A stretch of DNA of 64,000 nucleotides from Opisthorchis felineus (taxonomy: Eukaryota; Platyhelminthes; Trematoda; Opisthorchiida; Opisthorchiidae), in contig SJOL01008805.1 in the NCBI GenBank assembly GCA_004794785.1, positions 82,459 through 146,458 on the forward strand, written 5' to 3'. Made by a program: the position numbers and the translations under genes. The notes below the pieces were generated by a model. That model searched no databases. It worked only from the letters and a program-made list of their open reading frames with translations, and was not told the origin of the DNA. Positions 55,784 through 64,000 of this stretch are shown in pieces (position 1 is the first letter of the stretch; every line of letters starts with the position of its first letter).

Positions 55784-58700
55784 ATCCCCAATCGGTTGAC
55801 ATACTTGTACCGGAGATTCAGGTCTGCTTCAAGCTGCAAAATGAGCAAAAATCGTCTGAGCTTCTTCTCCTTGTGTACAATTGGGATGCAACTGTTCTTC
55901 GTGGCACCATAATTGCTTCAATTTGCCTCCCTTCGAGTGAAGTTGTGTCGTCTCAGCTTATGGCCACATTTCGACATTTGCATTTGTATTCTACTGCGGA
56001 TGCCGCTGCTTGGGCTAGTAGGATCTAAATTCTGTCCGCGGTATGCCATCGGTTAGGACTGCTAAAAATGGTAAAGATAATGTACACGTCCTCGTGTGGC
56101 AGCAGCTGCATGACGTTCCAGTCGGCAATCCGTAACATTCCGAGTAGCGCACAGCGATTTTACCTCTAACGCAAAGGCCTTGGTTGTTGATGATAGAGCC
56201 CCGTAAGTAGGGAGCTCGAGGAATGCGTGATTACTGACACCAAGTAGAAAGTGATGCGGAAACTTAATCCTTTCAGGATGACGTCGAGATGGGTGGCGTG
56301 AAAACTTTGGTGGCAAGTAGATCCCATCAAGTGTCTGAGACGCGGCATCTTGTGGATTAGTCTTGGCAGTTTGTGCTTAAGGGGGGCCACATCGAACTGT
56401 GATCATCAGTAGAGGGCTGTTGGAGCCGCCCATGAACAGCAGGCTGGTTGCAATTCAGGGCAGACAGCATGAGGTCTTCCTGAAGACTGAAGCCATGCAT
56501 CCTTCTTCATTGGCAAAAGCGAGAAATCAGAAGAACCGAGCTGTCGACTGTAAGGAATGATGTTACCAGAGGCCACATATTGGCTTAATTCGGCGGTATA
56601 GAGTGACTCCATCACTATCCACTCTGATCCCACGCCTTTAAAGTGACAGTTCCGGTCCTATGATTCACAAATGCAGTACGTCAGAAATCCACTACGCTTC
56701 TGTGATCACTGTGAGATCTCATTTTAAGTCACGATGTTGATCCATAACTGAGAACGAGGCAGATATGGATACTGTTACAGAGCTTTGGTGGAATTGGGGC
56801 TCCCAATGTAACCGATTTGCCTAACGTCGGCGTACAGAATGCAGAGGAAGACTTTGCTGTGAATTTTGTTTTCAAAATATTTCAAAAAGTAAGTGCTGCA
56901 GTGCAGCTTCTTCTCGGGCTTAAAAGTCTCTGGTATAAATCCACGGACGCTGCGGGGCACAAGTGTGTGCTGTGTGGGCTGTGCCGGCACAGACACTATG
57001 CCAATCCAGGTAGATGGACAGCAAGATTATCTTCAGGGTGCGTGGATCGATGCCTCTGTATTTGCTTGCGGTGGAGGCGGACATCGTCAGTGGCTAATAG
57101 GCTGGTGGCTCCTGGCAGTAGTTAGCTGTCGGGTGTGGGCCGGTCAGCTGCGGTATCCGGTGCACGAACACCACCACGCTGTCACTGGCGAACTTAATAC
57201 TGTGCGCTTTTCAGTGGCAGTGTTTGGTCCGTTCCCTTCATAGAATGCGTGGATATATACGCTGTGCAGAAGTTTGACGTAAAGTATAGGCTGCCAGCAA
57301 CACAACTTTTACGTCGTTTATGCTGTTAAGATTGACTTCTATAGGACACGGTCCGTCAGGACGCGTAAAGTTTCCTTTTATGTATATTCATGGTCTTGAG
57401 CTTTTCACTAAACCCATAATTAAACGACCTGCATTCCAATTCAGGTAATCTTATGATTTTCGGGCTGCCAGGGACGGAACAGCGAGTTCTGGCATATCAC
57501 TGCATATCAGTTTTACCAAGTCCAGGTGTCTGCGTTTACATTCTTTGCAGCTGGTGTTTTTGGATTTGATAATGAACAATCAGTGCATTCTGCAGCTTCA
57601 TTGTTCCGTGGTACCATAGTGCTTTTGGTAGGGTGAACTGGGCGCAGACTTCGCCGAGAAGTTGACTGGGCCTGGCGTAATCAGGCTTTAGAGGTCGGGT
57701 TGATTCGGATCCTTAGGCCTTGAGCGAACTTTAGATGTACTTCGGCGATGGTGTGGATGATGGCCTGGTACTGGGGTTGAGAGAGGACCTGCCAATTTCT
57801 TTCAGGCCAAGGTTAGACAGGTGGTTTTCGTTGTGTTTTGTTCTTATCGCATACTAGGCGGGAACCACCACTCAGCAACGGTTCACTTCCGTAGTCTTGC
57901 AGAAGGATGTTTGAGAAAAGTCCCTCATGTGATCTGGAATGTTGGTGGTGCTGTGTTTGGAACAGATGGAAGGGAGCCAACTGTCGCAATCCTGATGCTA
58001 TGTGCCCTCCAGTAGAGAACAACCACAAAGTGCAGTGCTACGGCCGGTCATCAGAGTCCTGCCGCGGCAGAAAGGTGTTTGTATACGAGGTATCATCGAG
58101 TGGCTCCTCTGAGTTGTCGTTATTGTGCACAAGAATGGGGTTTCATGTGCCCTCCATTGCGCCCTCTGTGTTACCATGCAACAAGTTCGCCGTGTATAGA
58201 ACTTTGTTGTGGTTCATCAGTAACGAGCTTCTGCGACGTTCAATTACTTGACTTTTTGTTGCTACTCTCCTCCCAATATACCTTCGGGGCGCGAACAATC
58301 AGACATTCTCAATTTGGGCTGGGAATGTCGAAATAATCCACAATGTTGCGCAGTAGCTTTCCTGTATCCACTACAATCTAGTTCTCGTTGGGCTGGATAC
58401 AGCACAACGATGTAAAATGAAGCTCATTTGTGCGGCTTAAACATACAATGTGGAATTTTGGTCAAGTTGTCTGACCCGTAGTAGTATGCCTATATCATAA
58501 GCTCCGGACTGAGGTCACCAAAAGAAGCAAGCACGAGTCGTCTCGTATCAGAAACACATCAGCCTAAAATAACATAATAGTTCAAAATGCACATATTCGT
58601 GAATCTGACTAACGCGGTGTTGGTGGGTCAGCGTAGCTAGCTTTACATTGAATTATTTTAACACAACAGTTCAAACGATTCACAATTCATTCAGTGCAAT

Positions 58701-60339
58701 ATTATGGGGAACGGGGAATCTACCCTCTTCTACAAGCCCCGTCTTTACTGCCAGGCCAACATGCTTTGGGCTTCCATTCCGTTGCCCAACTGAACAGACG
58801 AAATCTAAGCTGCCGCTGGCCCATCAATGGGGCATGTCACGAATAGCCACGCCTTTGATTGCTCGAGAAAGCAATCATACCCAATTGATGACATTCAAAG
58901 TTGCGCGAATGACCGTTTCGCATTAAAGTGACCCAAGGAGGCCTTATTTTCGGCAATAACTGATGGGGCCTCTGAAATATGCACGAATTTAGGTTACAAA
59001 TCATATATAGTCCTCAGCAATTGAGCAGGGATAGAGAACGCTGCACAAGGCACGTGCATGCAAGCATGCTCTTCCTCCTCGAATTGGCTTGCAATAGGTG
59101 TATGTGCATTCCGGAACTGTTCTCAGGTTCATGCTCGAGACTTCCTCTACACTGCAAGGTAAGCTCACCTAGGATATCATTTGAAAGCAGACTGTCTAGA
59201 GTCAGAAGCGCTCTAAACGGACTCGTGAAGACGGACGCTAAGTGCCTTAGACCGGTGATATCCTTGTTGAAGTCTTCAGTGAGAAAGCACAGAAGAAGTG
59301 AACTACGGTAATAGCGATCGGGCAAGATCCACAGTCAGCTGTGCTACACGGTGCACTGACCACGACATGAAAGCCGTTAACTGGAGCGGAACAAAACAAA
59401 ACTTATCTCCGTAAAATCAACCCGTACCTCGGAACACCACACCATCCTCGCAGACAAAACAGTCCAAAAGAGCACCGCACTGCTCATTTCGAGTACTCTT
59501 ACAGCCTCTTGCCACCAGCCTTAGAGCGCTGCATTGAGCGCTCCATCTACAGCACCTTTCCTTAGGTCATATTCCAAAAGGTTGCATCTAATTTTGCGAG
59601 TATTGTACCAAAAACCAATGGCAGGCCAGTGTTTCTCCCAACTGTTAAATAAAAATGACCTTGTGTTTCACCTGTCTAATTAACACTGGAAAACCTGGAG
59701 ATAACTCTTCCTAAACCCTGGGGTATATTACGTCAGGAAACCTATTTTTACGGCGTATTTCAGCGTCTTGTGAATTTTAGAGGTGATAATCACCACTAAT
59801 GGTTATTATCTAAAACATGCATCACCACGTAAAAACCCGAGGTCGAAGCAACGCAGTGCCCTTCGCCAAATGAGTAGGGATGTTTATGCAGATTCTTCTG
59901 TCTATAACGGATCTTCATAATTACCAAACTCGGACGCAAATTTAAAATTTTGCAGAATGCGTCTGAGTCTGACAACTGTTATTTTTCTCCACACTCACAC
60001 TTGTGCTTACTTAGGGGCTATTTTTAACTCGAACTACTCGGATCCGGTAAATTCTAGTTACCACTCCGGTAATGTGCCGTTCTGTACGAGGGTTTATGCG
60101 AGTGTCGTAATACCTAAGTTTTGGTTTGTTAGAAACAGGTAACCGTCAGGCCAGTACACTCTCTGTGATGGAAGTGTCCAGTAAGCATTTCTGTTATTGT
60201 CTAGACTGTTCTGGATTGGCTGCAGGGATGTACCAGCTCGTTTGCTGGCGTTCGCTGCGATTTTTGTTGCCAGGCAGCAAGTGAGCCTCGGCTCAAGGCC
60301 GGTCCTTAAATATGCTAAAACACAACACAGCACTTCCCA
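55784..60339. other. Unassigned sequence between two retroelement fragments
   Basis: Somewhat more GC-rich than the introns, with many overlapping 60-116-codon frames on both strands (for example 56893-57243 plus and 59014-59325 minus). None shows a recognisable domain or a consistent exon structure. The N-terminal part of the minus-strand jockey-like element could lie just above 55783, but is too eroded to follow. Confidence 0.35.
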
Positions 60340-60720
60340 CCAGCAACTCTCCGATCTAGGGACCAGCACGCGTCTTGAAGTTATCCACATCATCTATCAG
60401 ATACCCCTCGAGATAATCCCTCGAGACCTGTCAACTGCCCGCTGAAAAAAGTGTCCTACGTTGATGATTATGAAGCACTTGCCCCCAGCTTCGTCAACCA
60501 AGCAGAATGCAAGCGAAAAAAAATGAAATTAACCAACTGCAAAGTCTCTGGCTCTCTCTCTCTCTTTGGTTGCAAATCCTGCAACATTGAAGTTTCAGCG
60601 ATGGGCCACACCATTCCTTCCCCTCAAGCTGGGGGCCCAGTCGTCTACGACTTCAGCTCAAAAAATATCTCAGGTCACGGGAATCGCATACGACAGAAAC
60701 TATTCCCGATCGAACGGTAG
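60340..60720 (+). mobile_element. Jockey-like RT palm/thumb fragment with intact YVDD
   Basis: One frame reads SYPHHLSDTPRDNPSRPVN then CPLKKVSYVDDYEALA, with the RT catalytic box YVDD at 60457-60468. It continues through a Lys-rich stretch to GSLSLFGCKSCNIEVSAMG, HTIPSPQAGG, VVYDFS and GHGNRIRQK, ending at a stop at 60720. This is the order of the jockey-type post-YADD region: L....LP.P....K.VSYADD...L.S, then S..TLF......V.V.G..IP....P..LGV.FD....F..H...I..K. The frame is open from the catalytic box to 60720. Upstream RT blocks are not recognisable, so this is a fragment. Confidence 0.6.
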
Positions 60721-63700
60721 TACAATGTCTCGGTATGGGTAGGCGAAATATGGATATTATATCTGCATCACACTTGGGAAGAAGTAAGGTGGTGGTTCTC
60801 AGTGGTTGAAACCAATATCCGTGTGTACTCTGCAAAGCTTACCACATACCGAACTGACGCCGCTCGAGTACCATAGTGACGGCAGAGAGGACGGGTATTT
60901 CGTTTAAAGGATTAAGTGGGTCTCCATGTCATATATTTTGCGTCGACCCAATTTTAAAGGAATAGGCTTGCATCCGGTTTCAAAGTTACCATCCTAAAAC
61001 GTCAGGAACTGCAACAGAATGTTAGAGATTCTACTCTCAGTGAAGCACAATGGCCCGATATAACTGCACCTTTAGTGACCTGGTTCTACCTGGACGCTGT
61101 CTTGTCAGAAGTTCCAATATCCGGTATCCCTTTTCCTGGGCTGGGCTTCCCATGATTGTAGCAGTTTGTAATGAGTGCAATGACACTCAAAAATTTGTCG
61201 CTTAATCCATGAGGAAACTAAGCTCCCTGCTGCTAGTGTTTATGTGTGCCTGGCGTTTGATTCCAGCGGTTGCTGCGACATTGCGCTCGACGTTTTGAAA
61301 TGTTGCTTAACCCACTTGTCGGTAAATTTAGCGCCCTTTGTATTTCTTGGAAGTCTTACACCTTTAAGTAGCACCTACGTCTCAGCCTTTAGACACTATC
61401 CTCAGGTTCTTTCTGTGTCAGAATTTCACATTGCCAACCGGTGTGATGCCCTAATAGTTGCTGATTAGGCCTCCTCTCCAATTATTCTGGCATTGGTAGA
61501 TTGGTGCGGTGGCTGCCTAGCGAGGTAATGTCCAATGCACCACCACCTACTGAAGGAGCCTTACCGCTTTACACTGTCCTGCTGGCATTGTGCTGCCCAC
61601 TGCAAAAACGATCCGTCTCATCTGGGAAATGCTGCAGCAGACGCTACTTGAATTGTCCCTCCGCATTTCTACCGCTAATCGCTTAAGGCTTTTTTGGCCT
61701 ACATGTACCTATCTAGTTGAACGGTGCGTGCCTCTAGTATCTGTACCCATTTAGATGAGGTTGAGTTCGACTAATTACGAACTAAAACAGTTGTTGAAAA
61801 AACGGGAAGAAACTCGTTTCAGAGCCCTACAACTGCTGGTTGACTGTGCGCAGTACAAATTCAATTGCCAATTTTTACGCATTTGGAGGAGAGAGGGGAA
61901 CAGAAACCAAACTGTAGTTTGCGGCATTGAGCAAAATTCCTCAACGTATTCGTTGGCCTCCTAATGTCCCTCATTAAGTTTTCACGCTTGAGAGACGCCA
62001 AAAGCTCAGACGGTTAGGTGATGACTAACGCTGCGTGTACGCCAGAACTGACGCTTCAAGATGGTCGTCCCATGCTCTTAAACGCGCCTGTTTAAGGCCG
62101 TGTTGTTGGTCGTGGAACTGTACGCCGCTCAATGTTTGCAAAATGGAATTCAGTTTTCGAAAGCTACGACGTGTTCAAGCTTACCAATTCGTAGTCAAAG
62201 ATATCTATGTATAACGAACTGTTCTGCAAATTATCCCCGTGGTTGATTTGTTTAAGTGAGTGCATCACTCGTCAACCGATACGGACTATGAAAACGTTGC
62301 CTAATATAATAAGATATTGCAGATTACGGTAAAACGTGAATCGCTTACAATAGACTATATTCGCAGATAGTTCTTTAGCTGGAAAAAATCAATGAGCTTT
62401 CTAGGAACAACATGATCATTGTGGATGCAAAATGTGCGGATGTGCCGCTCCTGCAAATAATTCTTCCATTTATCTGCTTGACTGGTCGAATACCGAATTG
62501 TGTTCAGGGCCTCGATGATTGCTCATCCAAGCTATCGCTGCGGAATGCGCATTCATTGTTTCGGATAAATCGTGCCAGTATGAAGAACGTAAGGCTTGAA
62601 AGTTTGAAGATAAAAAGCAGAGTTTTCCATTGTAGCTGGCAAAATATGCCAGGACAAACATGTCGTCGTTAGTAGAGGACAACGAAACGAATATAACTGA
62701 GGCCCACAACTAACATGCGGCTAGGGTTCCACAATGCCTAATCAACTGGCCTACACGGACCCATCCATTTGCACCGAGAACTGTCGAGGGTCTACTTTGT
62801 ACGACATGAAAGTTGAATTTTATTGGTCTTTTGAGTAGTATGAATGTCATGCCGGGATACGTATGGTCTTCTTGCTGCAAGGTGTTCGCTGAGCTATTGA
62901 CGTCCTAAAATGAGAGGAAGATATAAGTTAGGTCATCGCAATTTTACTGCGAGGCAGGCGGCTGACTAACTGGGAACAGCGCTTGCCCTATAAGAAGAGG
63001 ATTTCAGCTTCGACAACGCCGTAGAGGCTTGTTTACACAACGCCATCCTCAACGGCTGATTCGCGTTGCGTGATTTTTGGCTTAGTGCCCACTGAATATT
63101 AAGTCTCGAAAAATACTAGGCTTACGTGAGACGCATGCGGTTTCATTAACGAACGAATCGCCTGGAATTACTGGGCCTTGCATAAGTCAGACAAAATCAT
63201 CATCGTCTCTCCTTTAGCTGGCGCTCTACAGCGTTAGTCCTAGTAGTAAGTATTAACGCACAGCTGTCGATTAGCTCCTCCTTGGAGCCGAAAATACGGA
63301 CGCACACAGACTTCTGGGACATACCGTGCTGGGAATCTGCGCTTCAGTCCAGGTCAGCATCATAAGCAGCCTTCTTTACGGATAGGTTAGAAAGGACAGC
63401 TTTGCGTTTTCTGGACGGGCCGGGGGCTAAGAACCAAAAATAAGTTATTCATCTGCGGACTCACATTTGGGACAAGCCTGAAGAGCATAACTACATAGCG
63501 GGCAAGGCTCAAAATCTCGACCGCCCACGTGATGTGATACGTGATCCGATGCACACCAGCGGTCACTGGTACTAGTCGGCAGTCACGTAGCACACAAAAG
63601 CCGAAGTCTGTGTCCCTAGACCCCCACCTGGGTTGAGGTACAGAATCTTCGACCACCGACGGCAGGTCGTCAGTTGCGGAAGTCGAGGCTTGGACATTGA

Positions 63701-64000
63701 GGCTTGACGCAGCAGGATTTGCCCCTGAACGATCAACTGCTTACAGACGGCTGTGGCACTCCCGATTTCTAGCCCCTGGAGCTTATCAACCACTCGGTTC
63801 AGTCGTTTGCACAGGCCGTCGAAAGCTGTCGGCGGCGGCTTGGGAACAAGTGTATGCGGTACACCTTGCTCCGGTAGGTTGTAATCCGATAGCCATTGAT
63901 GGTGGATGGGGAAGCAACCTAAGATAACATCCATTGAGAATGTTTCTCACTGATTGGAACGGGCTTGTCTCTAAATGAAGAGGACAAATTGATGCAGGTG
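60721..64000. other. No supported gene
   Basis: Short ORFs only, the longest being 120 codons on the minus strand (63572-63934). I could not connect any of them to a family or to splice-consistent exons. Some may be the continuation of the jockey-like element upstream, but no motif is left to show it. Confidence 0.35.

Noticed and set aside
56893..57243. 116-codon plus-strand frame rich in Gly, Cys and Trp
   Set aside because: Overlaps several other open frames in a GC-richer stretch; no domain and no exon structure.
63572..63934. 120-codon minus-strand frame near the window end
   Set aside because: No motif recognised; possibly retroelement debris, but I could not align it to any part of an RT or endonuclease.

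Overview
The window looks like a piece of a flatworm nuclear genome, most likely a tapeworm of the diphyllobothriid type. This is inference, from three things: long introns with ordinary GT-AG borders, AT-rich sequence full of short spurious ORFs, and many heavily decayed non-LTR retrotransposons whose reverse transcriptase (RT) phrasing resembles the RTE-like and jockey/CR1-like elements I know from cestodes and trematodes. There is no sign of bacterial gene organisation, and I found no rRNA, confident tRNA or CRISPR array.

Region 1 (1-12577) is a head-to-tail segmental duplication with a unit of about 7.29 kb. Positions 1-5286 are the right-hand part of copy 1, whose left part lies before the window. 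Positions 5287-12577 are copy 2. The junction at 5286|5287 abuts a TA/TG microsatellite. Copy 2 contains a decayed RTE-like element (about 5690-7660), whose 3' tail in copy 1 is at 1-280. A second RT scrap near 990-1170 is whole in copy 1 and cut by an 89-bp deletion in copy 2.

Region 2 (12578-16850) holds mobile-element debris: the 3' end of a retroelement ORF (about 15000-15690) and members of a short palindromic repeat family with a 99-bp core.

Region 3 (16855-48450) is dominated by one split gene on the minus strand. I assembled it from splice sites and matching reading phases. It has a 473-codon first coding exon (48450-47032), a 373-codon exon (33795-32677), and a run of smaller exons near 34.6, 29.1, 28.3, 26.9, 24.8, 22.0, 21.6 and 19.1 kb. 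The terminal exon is at 17364-16855. The product would be about 1,400 residues: a long disordered Ser/Pro/Arg-rich N-terminal half, a central coiled coil, what looks like a fibronectin type III (FN3) fold split over two or three exons, and a helical C-terminus. I do not recognise the protein. Two joints remain unresolved. Its largest intron (34.7-47.0 kb) hosts a decayed RTE-like copy (38.1-38.8 kb), a second copy of the retroelement tail (40.1 kb), and an inverted pair of the 99-bp repeat (43934-44284).

Region 4 (48451-64000) has no gene I can support. It contains a jockey/CR1-like RT fragment on the minus strand (55783-55220) and a jockey-like palm fragment with an intact YVDD on the plus strand (about 60340-60720). 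The rest is unassigned sequence with short ORFs.
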